Assembly (NCBI RefSeq): GCF_000974985.2
Contig: NZ_LAVA02000097.1
Coordinates: 1 to 64,000, forward strand
Direction: 5' to 3'
Length of the DNA: 64,000 nucleotides
Origin: Streptomyces mangrovisoli
GTDB lineage: Bacteria; Actinomycetota; Actinomycetes; Streptomycetales; Streptomycetaceae
Part shown: positions 54,729 through 63,994 of the stretch, in pieces
How positions within the stretch are numbered: the first letter of the stretch is position 1
How the letters are laid out: every line of letters starts with the position of its first letter
Notes under the pieces: generated by a model
The model's input: the letters and a program-made list of their open reading frames with translations, nothing else
Told to the model about the DNA's origin: nothing
Databases searched by the model: none
Position numbers and translations under genes: made by a program

Positions 54729-55889
54729 TCAGCGGGCCAGCGCGAGGAGGGCGAGGTCGTCGCGGTTGCGGTCGCTGAAGCGCGCGATGTCGGCGGCGAG
54801 GTGCGCGACGACGTCCGCCGGGGTCGGCTCGGTGCCCTCACCGAAGCGGTGCCGGAGCCGCTCCTGAAGCGGGTAGAAGCCGCCGTCGGCGTCCCGGGCC
54901 TCGCTCGCGCCATCGGTGTGCAGCAGCAGGACCTCGCCGGGGCGCAGGGTGTGCCGGGCGGGCGCGCCGTGCACCGTCTCGCTGTCGACTTCCGCCCCGG
55001 TCCCGGCCGCGGCATGGCCGCCCCTCCCGGTCCCGGTGCCCGGCAGATCGCCCAGGCCGAGCGGCAGGCCGGGGCCCGCGCTCAGCTCCCGGACCTCGCC
55101 GGAGCTCACCAGCAGCGGTTCGAGATGGCCGCGGTTCACCACGGTCACCCGGCCGGTGGCCTGGTCGTACTCCACGAGCGCGGCCGTGACGAACAGCTCG
55201 GCGTCGTCGTCCCCGGCGGACTGGCGGCGCAGGCGCCGGTCGAGGCAGGCCGCGACGGCGCGCAGATCCGGTGCCTCGTGGGCCGCCTCACGGAACGTGC
55301 CCAGTACGGCGGCCACGGTGCGCACCGCCCCGAGCCCCTTGCCGCGCACGTCGCCGATGAGCACGCGGCAGCCGTACGGGGTCTCCTCCACGTCGTAGAG
55401 GTCGCCGCTGATCGGGGTCGCGGCGTCCGCGGGCCGGTACAGGCCGCTGGCGCGCAGCGGTCCGACCCGCTCGGGTACGGGCTTGAGCAGGGCGGCGTGC
55501 ATGGTCTCGGCCACGGAGCGGGCATGGACCAGTTCCTGGCTGCGCCTGCGCCGCTCATGGGCGAAGGCGCAGCTCACCGCTCCGATGATCGCCGTGGTCG
55601 CGTAGGCGGCCAGATGGTGCTGCTCGACCAGGTGGCCGACCCGCGCGGCGAGGCCGACCTCCAGAGCGACCGCGACGAGGGTCGCCCAGGCCGTTCCCGC
55701 GGGCCCGGCGGAGAACGCCGTACACGCGGGGAGCGCGATGAACAGGAAGCCGGCGGCGACGTGCCGCGGCAGGGAGGCGTCGAGGCTCAGGTCGGCCAGG
55801 ACGAGGAGCGCGGGGAGCAGACGTACCCAGGTCGCGGGCTGCTCGGGGCGCTGGTGCAGTCGTACGCCGACTGCGGCAGGCAGGCGCAT
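54729..55889 (-). CDS. PP2C/SpoIIE-type membrane phosphatase
   Basis: The 386-residue protein has about four membrane helices, a linker with 'SVAETMHAALLKPVPERVGP', and a SpoIIE/PP2C domain with metal Asp residues in 'PISGDLYDV', 'VLIGDVRGKGLGAVRTVA' and 'LLLHTDGASEARDADGGFYP'. Such enzymes dephosphorylate anti-sigma-factor antagonists. An anti-sigma-type ATPase gene lies just upstream on the same strand. ATG 55889 with AAGGAG is preferred; the longer upstream frame is Pro/Arg-rich. Confidence 0.88.
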   Translation of the reverse strand: MRLPAAVGVRLHQRPEQPATWVRLLPALLVLADLSLDASLPRHVAAGFLFIALPACTAFSAGPAGTAWATLVAVALEVGLAARVGHLVEQHHLAAYATTAIIGAVSCAFAHERRRRSQELVHARSVAETMHAALLKPVPERVGPLRASGLYRPADAATPISGDLYDVEETPYGCRVLIGDVRGKGLGAVRTVAAVLGTFREAAHEAPDLRAVAACLDRRLRRQSAGDDDAELFVTAALVEYDQATGRVTVVNRGHLEPLLVSSGEVRELSAGPGLPLGLGDLPGTGTGRGGHAAAGTGAEVDSETVHGAPARHTLRPGEVLLLHTDGASEARDADGGFYPLQERLRHRFGEGTEPTPADVVAHLAADIARFSDRNRDDLALLALAR

Positions 55890-56002
55890 GGCCAGGGGCT
55901 CCTTCGGCGTCGGGAGAGGCGAGGCGGGCGCGGGCGGGCGCGGCACGCGCGCTTGCGCGCCCGGGCCGACGGACAGGCCCGGGGGCCGCCGCTGCGAGTG
56001 GG

Positions 56003-56446
56003 TCAGGCCCCGCACACGGGGTCGTCGGCGGGGTGCAGGTGGAACCAGAGCCATTTCCCGCAGTCGACCTGAGCCCAGCCCCAGTCGTCGCTCTCGCTCT
56101 CCAGCAGGTGCAGCCCCCGACCGGACTCGGCGAGCCGGGCGTCGGCGCAGTCCGCGGCCTGGGGACGACCGGTCGCACCGTTCTCGGGAGTGTCGGGGTC
56201 GTCGTCGTAGACGGCGCAGAAGACCGATCCCGAGCCGCGGTCCGCGGCGAGTTTCACCCTCACCCGCGCGCTGTCGGTGTGCTTGACGACGTTGGCCACC
56301 GCCTCGGTGACCAGCAGCTGACCGCGTTCGACGATCTCCTGGTCGTGGCGGGCGACGACGGCGACGGCACGGCGGGCCTGTGCCGCGGCGGCGGGGTGCG
56401 GGACGAGGACCAGTTCGATGCAGGGGCGCCGGTCACGGGTGGGCAC
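56003..56446 (-). CDS. Anti-sigma-type ATP-binding protein (HATPase_c_2)
   Basis: The 147-residue protein has the SpoIIAB/RsbW fold: N-box 'QLLVTEAVANVVKHT', a G-box-like 'SGRGLHLLESESDDWGW', and a small C-terminal strand pair. GTG 56446 with GGAGG seven bases upstream is the best start. These proteins bind sigma factors or phosphorylate antagonists; in Streptomyces dozens exist and most partners are unknown. It precedes the PP2C phosphatase gene by ~110 bp. Confidence 0.85.
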   Translation of the reverse strand: MPTRDRRPCIELVLVPHPAAAAQARRAVAVVARHDQEIVERGQLLVTEAVANVVKHTDSARVRVKLAADRGSGSVFCAVYDDDPDTPENGATGRPQAADCADARLAESGRGLHLLESESDDWGWAQVDCGKWLWFHLHPADDPVCGA

Positions 56447-56611
56447 GAGAATTCCTCCCGGGTCGAGGACGTGGGGTGTCGGGCGGTGCCGGTGGGCGAC
56501 CGCACAGCACTTCACGCTAGGTCGGCCGGGAGCGCCGCGGATCGGCCCGATGGCCGGACCGGATCGGCCGAAAGTACGACCCCCCGCCGTGAGCCCGCGG
56601 TGGGCTCACGG

Positions 56612-57241
56612 TCATGCGCCCGCGGACTCCGCCCCGCCGTTGGCCGCCGCGATGACGGCCCCCGCCAGCCGGGCGGACCGGGCCGCGATCTCCTCCGGCG
56701 GGCAGGGCCGGTCGTGTTCCAGCCACCAGGTGACCGACTGCGTGAACATCGCCCCCAGCACGGTCGCGGGAAGACTCTCGGACGCGCCGCCCCGCACCCC
56801 GTCGTCCGCGGGCGCACGACCCTCGGCCGGCGGCCGGAGGTGCCGCTCGACCATGTCCGTCAGCGCGGCCCGCATCTTCGTGGCGAACCACGGGCTGCCC
56901 TTCCTGCTCAGCAGGACCCCGTAGAAGCGGTGGTAGCGGTCGATGTGCTCGAAGAACGCCACCCATCGCTCGGCCGGGGAACGGGTCGCTGTGTCGTCGG
57001 TGACGGTGCCCAGCAGCGCGGCCATCGCGTCGTCGAAGATCTGCTCGGCGAGGTGGAACTTGTCGTGGTAGTTGCGGTAGAACGCGGACCGGCTGACCAT
57101 CGCCCGGCCGGTGATCTCGCCGACCGTGAGCCGGTCGAAGCCGCGCTCCTCCATCAGCTCGACGAGGGCGTCCCGCAACAGCTTGCGCGTGCGCCGGACC
57201 CGCAGGTTCTCGGTCACGCGGCCGGTCCCGGGCTGGGACAC
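56612..57241 (-). CDS. TetR-family regulator
   Basis: The 209-residue protein has a TetR helix-turn-helix ('LLRDALVELMEERGFDRLTV', 'GEITGRAMVSRSAFYRNYHD') and a TetR_C-like helical domain. GTG 57241 follows GGGAGG; the frame is open further upstream. It is divergent from the quinone oxidoreductase at 57406, with a palindrome between, and probably represses it. Confidence 0.88.
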   Translation of the reverse strand: MSQPGTGRVTENLRVRRTRKLLRDALVELMEERGFDRLTVGEITGRAMVSRSAFYRNYHDKFHLAEQIFDDAMAALLGTVTDDTATRSPAERWVAFFEHIDRYHRFYGVLLSRKGSPWFATKMRAALTDMVERHLRPPAEGRAPADDGVRGGASESLPATVLGAMFTQSVTWWLEHDRPCPPEEIAARSARLAGAVIAAANGGAESAGA

Positions 57242-57350
57242 ATCGGCCTCCCTGTCCCGTTCGGAACACCTACGCAGCACCGTGCACGGTCTGAGGCTTG
57301 TCGGACGATCGAGGCCTGACAACGCTGGAACCGTACAGGCCGCCTCATCC

Positions 57351-57365
57351 GGGACAGGGTGTCCC
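57351..57365. promoter_or_regulatory. GGGACA-n3-TGTCCC palindrome
   Basis: A perfect 6-bp inverted repeat with a 3-base spacer in the gap between the TetR gene and the oxidoreductase, 40 bases before the oxidoreductase start. Likely operator. Confidence 0.5.
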
Positions 57366-57405
57366 GCTCGGGTGCGGGTGTCAATCAGCGAGCGAGGAGC
57401 CCCAG

Positions 57406-58380
57406 TTGAGAGCCGTTCGTGTCACCGGGTTCGGGCCGCCCGAGGTTCTGCGCGTCGAGGAGACGGCGGAGCCGGCCCCGGCCGACGGCCAGGTACTGGT
57501 CGACGTCGAAGTGGCCGGTGTCGGCTACGGCGACATCATCGTCCGGGCGGGCCGCTATCCGTTTCCCGTGCCCTACGTCCCGGGGCTCGAGGTGGGCGGC
57601 ACGGTCGCGGCCGTCGGAACCGGAGTCGACCCGGCCCTCCTCGGCAGGCGGGTCGTGGCCACCACCGTCGGCATGACCGGAGGCTACGCCGAGCGTGCCC
57701 TGGCCGGCTCCGGCAACGTCCACGCCGTGCCCGAGGGTCTGTCCCTGGAGCACGCGGTCGCGGTCTTCCAGGCCGGGGCCGTCGCCGTGGGGCTGTTGTC
57801 CGCGGTCCGTCTGTGCCCCGGCGAGTCGGTGCTCGTCACCGCCGCGGCCGGGCGGATCGGCTCGCTCCTGGTGCAGCGGGCCAAGGCGGCGGGGGCCGGC
57901 ATGGTCGTCGGCTCCGCGCGCGGCGCCGAAAAGACGGCCGCCGTGCGGGAGTTCGGCGCCGACGTGGTCGTCGACCACTCCTCTCCCGGGTGGGCCGCCG
58001 AGGTGAAGGCGGCGACCGGAGGCCGCGGCACGGACGTCACCCTGGACGCGGTCGGCGGCGGCATCGGCACCGCGGCCCTGGCGGCCACCGCGGGCGGGGG
58101 CGGCCGGTTCGGTTCCTACGGATTCACGTCCGGCACCTGGGTGCCGCTGGACGCGCACGAGATCGGCCGCCGCGGGCTCACCATCGTCGGCGCGCTCGGC
58201 ATCGCCTTCGCCAAGCCCGCCCGGGAACAGCGCGAGGACGCCGCGGAGGCGCTCCACGCCGCCGCTGCCGGCGGACTGGTACCCCGCGTCCACGGCCTCT
58301 TCCCCTTGGACCGGGCCGCCGAGGCGCACGCGGCCGTCGAGAGCCGCGAGAGCATCGGCGCGGTCCTCCTCACACCGTGA
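57406..58380 (+). CDS. Zinc-free quinone oxidoreductase (MDR family)
   Basis: The 324-residue protein has the MDR fold: N-terminal GroES-like part ('VTGFGPPEVLRVEE', 'VPYVPGLEVGGTV') and a Rossmann domain with 'VTAAAGRIGSLLVQRAKAAG' (AxxGxxG-type NADPH site). The zinc-binding Cys/His of alcohol dehydrogenases are absent, fitting NADPH:quinone reductases. TTG 57406 is preceded by GAGGAG. Probable role: reduction of quinones or enones under control of the divergent TetR. Confidence 0.88.
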   Translation: MRAVRVTGFGPPEVLRVEETAEPAPADGQVLVDVEVAGVGYGDIIVRAGRYPFPVPYVPGLEVGGTVAAVGTGVDPALLGRRVVATTVGMTGGYAERALAGSGNVHAVPEGLSLEHAVAVFQAGAVAVGLLSAVRLCPGESVLVTAAAGRIGSLLVQRAKAAGAGMVVGSARGAEKTAAVREFGADVVVDHSSPGWAAEVKAATGGRGTDVTLDAVGGGIGTAALAATAGGGGRFGSYGFTSGTWVPLDAHEIGRRGLTIVGALGIAFAKPAREQREDAAEALHAAAAGGLVPRVHGLFPLDRAAEAHAAVESRESIGAVLLTP

Positions 58381-58507
58381 CCGCGTCACGCCCACCACCG
58401 CGCCACCCGTGACCGCGTCGCACCACCACCGCGGCACCCGTGACCGCAGCACACGGCCACCGGGTCCGCTCCCGCACGCCGACCGCGGACCGGCCGGGCG
58501 CCGTTCC

Positions 58508-61468
58508 TCAGGTGGGCTGCGGTTCGAAGTCCCAGTAGGGCCGCTCGCGGCGCCGTACGGACAGGGTGTGGCTGTGCTGGCTGCCCAGGGTCTCGGACAG
58601 GCTCTGCAGGGCGGCCTGTTCGAGCTTGCCGGCCTCCTGCGTGCGACGCAGCGCGCGCAGGTCGTCGGCGAGCGCCGCCTTGCAGGACAGCGTGAGGGGA
58701 TGGGTGTCGCCCAGGGCCCGCTTGGCGCGCTCCAGGGTCTCGGCGCTGAGGGCGTGGGCGCCTTCCTCGTCGTCCACGCGGTTGCGGGCACCGGAGGCGT
58801 TCAGTGCGCAGCCGAGGGCCCAGGGGTGGTCGTCACCGACGGCCTGGGCCATGTCGTGGAAGGCACGTTCGGCATAGCTGAGCGCCTCGCTGCGCTCACC
58901 CGACTCCCACATCACCAGGCCGAGGTTGCCGCGGGTTCCGATGGAGTAGGGGTGGTCGCGGCCGAGGAGGCGCAGGAAGTCGGCGGACACCTTCTCCGCG
59001 AGGTCGCGGGCGAGGTCGAGGTCGCCGTGCTCCCTGGTGAAGGTGGCGTAGTCCGCGGCGACCAGCAGGGCGTCCGGGTGCGTCGGCCCCTGGACCTGGA
59101 CCGAGCGGCGCCAGACGCTGCCCATGGTGTCGGCGGCGCCCTGCAGATCTCCCGAACGGCGCATGCACAGCGCGAGGTTGTGCTCGGCCAGCAGCGTCTG
59201 CGGATGGAACTGCTTCATCACGGTGTGATGCCTGCGGACGTTCTGCTCCTGGCGGGAGAGGGCCTCCGGGTAGCGGCCGAGGAGGCGCAGCATCCAGGCG
59301 TACCGGTAGCCCGACAGGAGGGTGAGGCGGTGGTTGGAGCGGATCTTGCGTTCTCGGAAGGCCAGGATGGTCCGGTGGATCTCGGCTGCCTCCTCGTACC
59401 GTCCGAGGAGTGTGAGGGCGACACCGATGTTGCTCCGGGTCTGGAGGGTGAGGACTTCCTCCTCGCCCAGTTCGCGGCGGTAGACCCCCCACACCGCTTC
59501 GAAGGTGCGCAGTGCCTCGGGGTAGGCGCCCAGGCCCATCAGGGTGCCCGCGAGGTTGTCCTCGACCCGCAGCAGGTCCAGGGTGCTCGTCGGCTCCTGT
59601 TCGCCGAGGGCGACGACGAGCGACCGGCTGACCGACTCGGCCGCGTGGTAACGGCCGAGGCGGCGCAGCATGTTGGCGTGCTGGAGGGTCACGACCTGGG
59701 TGTCGCGGTGGGTGGGTCCGAGGTCGCTGCGCCAGCGTGCCTCGACGGGCTCGCAGATCTGCAGTCCGCTGCTGTACTCCCCGCGCGCCTTGAGGCACTC
59801 CAGGCAGTCCTTCACGAGTTCGCGGACCGCGCGGTCGGTGGTCTGCAGCGCGCCGGAGAACTCCAGGTGCGGAATGAGCTGCGCGTACCTGGCCCATTCC
59901 CGGGTGTCGTCGGGCGACTTGGGCGTGGCCGAGGCCAGCACCCGTTGGGCGGTGGCCTCCATCCTGTCGTGCTGGTCCGGCGTCAAAGTGTTGCGTACGA
60001 AGGTGTGGTAGAGCCGGTGCATCTGCACGGTCTCGACCGCGGGCACCTCGGGTGTGCTCTGGTAGTCCAGGCGTACGGCGGTCGCGTCGGAGAGGTGTTG
60101 CAGAACGGCGCTCCAGCGCAGCGGGTCGGCGGCGAGGTCGGCGAGGTTCTCCGGCAGGTTGTCGGGGCGGGTGGTCTGGATCAGCCGGACCGGGATCGCG
60201 TCGGGCGAGAAGAACACGAAGAGCTTGAGCAGTTCGACCGCGGACGGGTGCTTGTCCTTGAGGGTGTTGAAGGTGATCGACCACGCGGTGGTGAAGCTCA
60301 TCGGGTAGTCGGCGTACTGGACGCCGACGTTCGTCGGGTTCTGCCGGATCTGGTCCACGTAGTCGCGGGCCGGCATGGCGGGGTTCGCCTCGAGGTACGC
60401 GGCGGTCTGGGCGAGGAGCAGCGGCAGGTCCTGGACGGCGGCGGCGAGGTCGCTCGCCTCTTCGTTCGTCAGGCGCTTGGCCCGGCGGCGGATGTAGGCG
60501 ATGCTCTCGTCCCGGTCGAAGGGCTCGACCTGGATCGTCTCCGCGTCACCGCTCGAGGACCAGTCGCGGGTGCGGGTGGTGATCAGCACATGGCCCGGTC
60601 CGTCCGGCAGCAGATCGGCGACCTGGATGTCCTCGGGTTCGTCCACGCCGTCGAAGATCACCAGCCAGCGCCGGTGGGGGGTGCCGCGGACCAGGGCGTC
60701 GTGGACGGCACGGATGCGCTCGCCGACGGACTCACCGACGGTGAGCTTCATCTCCTGGGCGAGTCTCGCGAAGTCGTCACGGGCGGTCACCCGGCGCGAG
60801 CCGTTGACCCACCAGACCACGTCGTAGTGGTTGCCGAAACGGTGGGCGTACTCGGCGGCGATCTGGCTCTTGCCGACGCCCGAGGTGCCGTGGAGCATGA
60901 CGCGGCCGCCACCGGGGCCCTGGTTGAAGAGGGTGTGCACCCGGTCGAGGATCGGTTCGCGGCCGGTGAAGCGGTGGTTGCGGCGCGGGGAGCCGAAGAC
61001 GGTGGGCCGGTCGTTGGGGAAGCGGGGACCCTGACGGTCGCCGTTCACGGGTGCCGCGGTGGGTTCCACGCCCAGTCGGGTCAGTATCTTGCGGCGCGCC
61101 TCGCCCGATTCCAGGTCGCGTACGTCCACCGGGCGCAGGGCGACGGCCGTGGTGGGGAGCGTCTGGGTGGCGACGCTGACGGCGGCGAAGCGGTCGGCGT
61201 TGGGCGGCACGACCTGGCGGAGCGCCTCGGTCCATTCGCCCTGGGAGCGCGGGCCGAGCTGGAAGTACCAGTCGTCGAGCACCAGCACCACCTGGTTTCC
61301 CGCGGTGAGCAGGTCCTCCAGCGCTTCGGCGAGGGGTGTGCTGACCGGTGGGTTCCAGCGGACGGGGTAGGCGGAATGCCCCAGCCGCTCCAGTTGGTCG
61401 GCGATCCACACCGCCCAAGGCCGGTTGAATCCGGCGTAGCTGATGGTGAAACTCGGCAGCCCGGACAT
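58508..61468 (-). CDS. TIR/NB-ARC/TPR STAND protein of the peptide cluster
   Basis: The 986-residue protein starts with a TIR-like domain ('SFTISYAGFNRPWAVWIADQ', with 'GEWTEAL' as the possible catalytic-Glu helix). NB-ARC follows (Walker A 'HGTSGVGKS' 193-201, 'RRWLVIFDGVDEPEDI'), then ~10 TPRs to the C-terminus. This is the layout of the 'FxSxx-COOH system' tetratricopeptide proteins found beside FxsB-type radical SAM genes. ATG 61468 has GGAGGG five bases upstream; ATG 61555 in the same frame is possible. TIR domains may cleave NAD or only assemble; the key Glu is not certain here. It follows the rSAM gene by ~100 bp on the same strand. Confidence 0.85.
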   Translation of the reverse strand: MSGLPSFTISYAGFNRPWAVWIADQLERLGHSAYPVRWNPPVSTPLAEALEDLLTAGNQVVLVLDDWYFQLGPRSQGEWTEALRQVVPPNADRFAAVSVATQTLPTTAVALRPVDVRDLESGEARRKILTRLGVEPTAAPVNGDRQGPRFPNDRPTVFGSPRRNHRFTGREPILDRVHTLFNQGPGGGRVMLHGTSGVGKSQIAAEYAHRFGNHYDVVWWVNGSRRVTARDDFARLAQEMKLTVGESVGERIRAVHDALVRGTPHRRWLVIFDGVDEPEDIQVADLLPDGPGHVLITTRTRDWSSSGDAETIQVEPFDRDESIAYIRRRAKRLTNEEASDLAAAVQDLPLLLAQTAAYLEANPAMPARDYVDQIRQNPTNVGVQYADYPMSFTTAWSITFNTLKDKHPSAVELLKLFVFFSPDAIPVRLIQTTRPDNLPENLADLAADPLRWSAVLQHLSDATAVRLDYQSTPEVPAVETVQMHRLYHTFVRNTLTPDQHDRMEATAQRVLASATPKSPDDTREWARYAQLIPHLEFSGALQTTDRAVRELVKDCLECLKARGEYSSGLQICEPVEARWRSDLGPTHRDTQVVTLQHANMLRRLGRYHAAESVSRSLVVALGEQEPTSTLDLLRVEDNLAGTLMGLGAYPEALRTFEAVWGVYRRELGEEEVLTLQTRSNIGVALTLLGRYEEAAEIHRTILAFRERKIRSNHRLTLLSGYRYAWMLRLLGRYPEALSRQEQNVRRHHTVMKQFHPQTLLAEHNLALCMRRSGDLQGAADTMGSVWRRSVQVQGPTHPDALLVAADYATFTREHGDLDLARDLAEKVSADFLRLLGRDHPYSIGTRGNLGLVMWESGERSEALSYAERAFHDMAQAVGDDHPWALGCALNASGARNRVDDEEGAHALSAETLERAKRALGDTHPLTLSCKAALADDLRALRRTQEAGKLEQAALQSLSETLGSQHSHTLSVRRRERPYWDFEPQPT

Positions 61469-61566
61469 CCGACCCTCCGTCACGGAACGCGCACGCGTGG
61501 TACTCGGAACGATATCCCACTCGGTGGGGCCTGAAGCGTCGTCAAACGGCTCCATTTCGCTGCGGG

Positions 61567-62811
61567 TCAGACGCCGTCGGGCAGGGCGGTGGCGAGCCGG
61601 GCGGCGATGTGGCGGATGATCCTCTCCAGGTCCGCGCAGTAGACCGAGGGCTGGTCGAAGCCTCGTCCGGCCCGGTATCGATGCGCGTAGTTGCCGCCGC
61701 CGCAGACGCGCTGCACGGGGCACGAGCGGCACTTCTCGGACAGGGCGGCGGTGCCGAGCTGCCGGGCGACGAACCCGGGCAGGTCGAGGGCGTCGTCGAA
61801 GCTGTGCCGGAAGACGTCCAGGCCGGTGGCGGGGGCTCCGTGGTAGGCCGACTTGAGGGAGTCGACCTGCTCGACGGCGCCGTCGGTGTCGACGACGACC
61901 GTGGCGACCGGCGAGGTGCCGACGGCTTCGGTGGCGCTGCGCAGGCCGAGCAGGAGAGCGATGATCTCGGAGAAGAGCCGGATCGAGGTCTCGAAGCGGT
62001 CCGCGTCGAACCAGCGGTCGAACACGGCCGCCAGCCAGTCGCCGTACGGCGTGGAGCGGCCGTCGTGCCCGGGCGGGGGATGCGACCAATTGGCGTGCGG
62101 CAGAAGGAAGTCGAGGGAGGCCGGAGCGAACTGCAGCAGGGAGGTGTAGGTCTCCACCGGGTCCTGCCCGATGTCGATGGTCGACAGGATGCCCGCGTAG
62201 CCGGCGGGGTGGCGGGAGAGCAGCGCGAGACCCTGTGCGGCGCGCGGCCAGCTGGGCCGGCCCTGATGGTCGACGCGCCGGGCGTTGGTTGCGGGGGTGC
62301 CGCCGTCGAGGCTGACCCCGATCCGTATCCCGGAGTCCGCCAGTTCGCCGATCATCGGCTCGGTGAGCACGGTGGCGTTGGTCTGCACCGAGGCGCGGAC
62401 CGCGCACCGGCCGGCGGACGCCTCGCCGACGGCGTCCCGGATCAGACCGACGCAGTACGGCAGGAACGCGGGGCCGGAGAGCAGGGGTTCACCGCCGTGG
62501 AGTTCGACACGGATGTCGGTGAGGCGGTGTGTGCGGACATGTTCGGCGATGCGGTGGACCACTTGCCGAAGAACCGTTTCCTCAAGCCGGGTGGGCCGGT
62601 CCCGCCAGCTGCTGTCGGCGGCGTTGTAGACGTAGCAGTAGGCGCAGTTGAGGTTGCAGCGGCTGTTGACCTTGAGCACGAACTGACGGAAGGGGACCTG
62701 GGGCAGTCCTCGGGCCCGCAGCGCCGGTACGTCGAGCGTGCGGTGCGGCCACGGGGCGACGGAGTGGTCCGGCGGCTGCGCGGCCGCCTTCGGAACGGTC
62801 CCGTCCGACAT
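61567..62811 (-). CDS. Radical SAM/SPASM peptide maturase, FxsB-like
   Basis: The 414-residue enzyme has the radical SAM motif 'CNLNCAYC' (C52, C56, C59), 'ELHGGEPLLSG', 'IGVSLDGGTPATNARR', and a C-terminal SPASM region with the Cys set of 'CRSCPVQRVCGGGNYAHRY' and a later Cys. This fits the FxsB/cyclophane-forming maturases that join side-chain carbons in short peptide motifs. ATG 62811 is chosen; the frame is open to 62886. It lies 212 bp after the precursor gene and before the TIR-STAND gene, one transcription unit. Confidence 0.88.
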   Translation of the reverse strand: MSDGTVPKAAAQPPDHSVAPWPHRTLDVPALRARGLPQVPFRQFVLKVNSRCNLNCAYCYVYNAADSSWRDRPTRLEETVLRQVVHRIAEHVRTHRLTDIRVELHGGEPLLSGPAFLPYCVGLIRDAVGEASAGRCAVRASVQTNATVLTEPMIGELADSGIRIGVSLDGGTPATNARRVDHQGRPSWPRAAQGLALLSRHPAGYAGILSTIDIGQDPVETYTSLLQFAPASLDFLLPHANWSHPPPGHDGRSTPYGDWLAAVFDRWFDADRFETSIRLFSEIIALLLGLRSATEAVGTSPVATVVVDTDGAVEQVDSLKSAYHGAPATGLDVFRHSFDDALDLPGFVARQLGTAALSEKCRSCPVQRVCGGGNYAHRYRAGRGFDQPSVYCADLERIIRHIAARLATALPDGV

Positions 62812-63023
62812 CCTTCCCCCGTTCGGTCCGTGGTGCGCGACGCGTCGTACGACGAGAGCGACATGGTGCCCGAGCGCGCGCGGCAAACCCCCAGGGACAG
62901 GATCTGACCGATTAGGGAGCGGTAGTTGCCCGGTTTACGAAGCCGCGGTCACCGGCATCACGGCCCCGTGGTCGCCCGGTCACGGCGCCGTCGCGGCCCG
63001 TGCCGCCGGGTCCGGGCGGAGCC

Positions 63024-63227
63024 TCACATCGCCTCGGGGCTGTCCTCGTAGTACGCCACGACGGTGGAGGCGTGCGCCTCCTCGGCTCGTGGCAGCAGTT
63101 TGCGCGCCACGCCGGAGAGCACCGGATGCTCCGACCCCGCGCATCCGGCCAGATCCACATCCGTGAAGTCCGGCAGGCCTGCCGGGCCGGGCGACGGGGC
63201 CGACGGGTCGGCAACCCCAAGCTTCAC
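63024..63227 (-). CDS. 67-residue cyclophane-type RiPP precursor
   Basis: GTG 63227 overlaps the stop of the TPR gene (GTGA) and has AAGGAGGA at ideal spacing, so a real start is well supported. The 67-residue peptide has a Pro/Asp-rich leader ('MKLGVADPSAPSPGPAGLPD') and the core-like end 'EEAHASTVVAYYEDSPEAM'. It contains a His-Ala-Ser triad and a Tyr-Glu-Asp (YxD) triad, three-residue patterns that rSAM/SPASM enzymes cyclise in the triceptide (cyclophane) class. It does not end in the classic FxSxx. The product is inferred; the gene call is firm. Confidence 0.8.
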   Translation of the reverse strand: MKLGVADPSAPSPGPAGLPDFTDVDLAGCAGSEHPVLSGVARKLLPRAEEAHASTVVAYYEDSPEAM

Positions 63228-63994
63228 TGAAGTCCTCCTTCGTGGCTCCCGGGCGCGTCGCCCCTGTCGGATCGTTCGAGTTCGAGGATGCGCCGCCGGG
63301 TGAGCGCGGCCTGCGGGCCGTTGGCGGTGCCCGCGACGCGCCATTGTTCCCAGGCGGCACGGTAGGCGTCCAAGGCCTCCGGGCGTCCGGCGACGGCTTC
63401 CAGGATCTCCCCGCGCAGGTGGTGGGCGCGGGCGGCGAGGACGGCGGCGTCCGGGGCCGTGGACTCCAGGGCGGCGTCGGCGGCGTGGAGGTAGGAGGCG
63501 GCGGCGGATTCCATGCGGCCGCTCAAGAGGCGCTGGACGTCGCCGTGTTCGAGCCACGCCTTCGCGGCGGTGGTGTGGTCGTCGGCGTTGACGGCCTGGC
63601 GGGCGGCCAGGCCGAGGACCCACTCGGCCTCGTACAGGTCGGTGAGGGCGCCGCCGTGCGTGTACCGCAGGTGCAGGGCGTGTCCGAACAGCACCCGCCG
63701 CCCCGGCAGGGCGGGGTCGGACTCGCGGGTCTCGCGCAGCGCCTCACGCAGGACCCGGACGGCCTCACCGGCCGCGCGGGCCGCCTCGGCCGGGTCGGCG
63801 GCTTCGGCGAGGACGCGTTCGACCAGGATGTCACCCCACTCGGTCAGCAGCACGGGGTGCTCGGGCGTGCCCCGGGTCGCGTTCTGGGCGATGGCCACGT
63901 TCTCCTCCGCTCGGGCGAGCTCGCTGCGATCACCGCCCGCGTCCCAGCGGGCGCGCAGGCTGCGCGCGAGGCGGCGGCGGCAGTCGGCTTCCAC
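63224..63994 (-). CDS. TPR-like helical protein of the peptide cluster, possibly partial
   Basis: At least 256 residues of helical repeats ('AWLEHGDVQRLLSGRMESAA', 'SYLHAADAALESTAPDAAVL', 'LDAYRAAWEQWRVAGTA') in TPR style; no enzyme motif. GTG 63994 starts the readable frame, but the frame runs to the window edge, so the true N-terminus may lie outside. Its stop overlaps the precursor start. TPR proteins accompany cyclophane precursors in related clusters (the HaaT type, from memory) and may act as a scaffold or substrate carrier. Confidence 0.7.
   Translation of the reverse strand: MEADCRRRLARSLRARWDAGGDRSELARAEENVAIAQNATRGTPEHPVLLTEWGDILVERVLAEAADPAEAARAAGEAVRVLREALRETRESDPALPGRRVLFGHALHLRYTHGGALTDLYEAEWVLGLAARQAVNADDHTTAAKAWLEHGDVQRLLSGRMESAAASYLHAADAALESTAPDAAVLAARAHHLRGEILEAVAGRPEALDAYRAAWEQWRVAGTANGPQAALTRRRILELERSDRGDAPGSHEGGLQ

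Noticed and set aside
58409..61534. 1041-codon plus-strand frame opposite the TIR/NB-ARC/TPR gene
   Set aside because: Val/Gly/Glu-rich antisense shadow; no motif or ribosome site.
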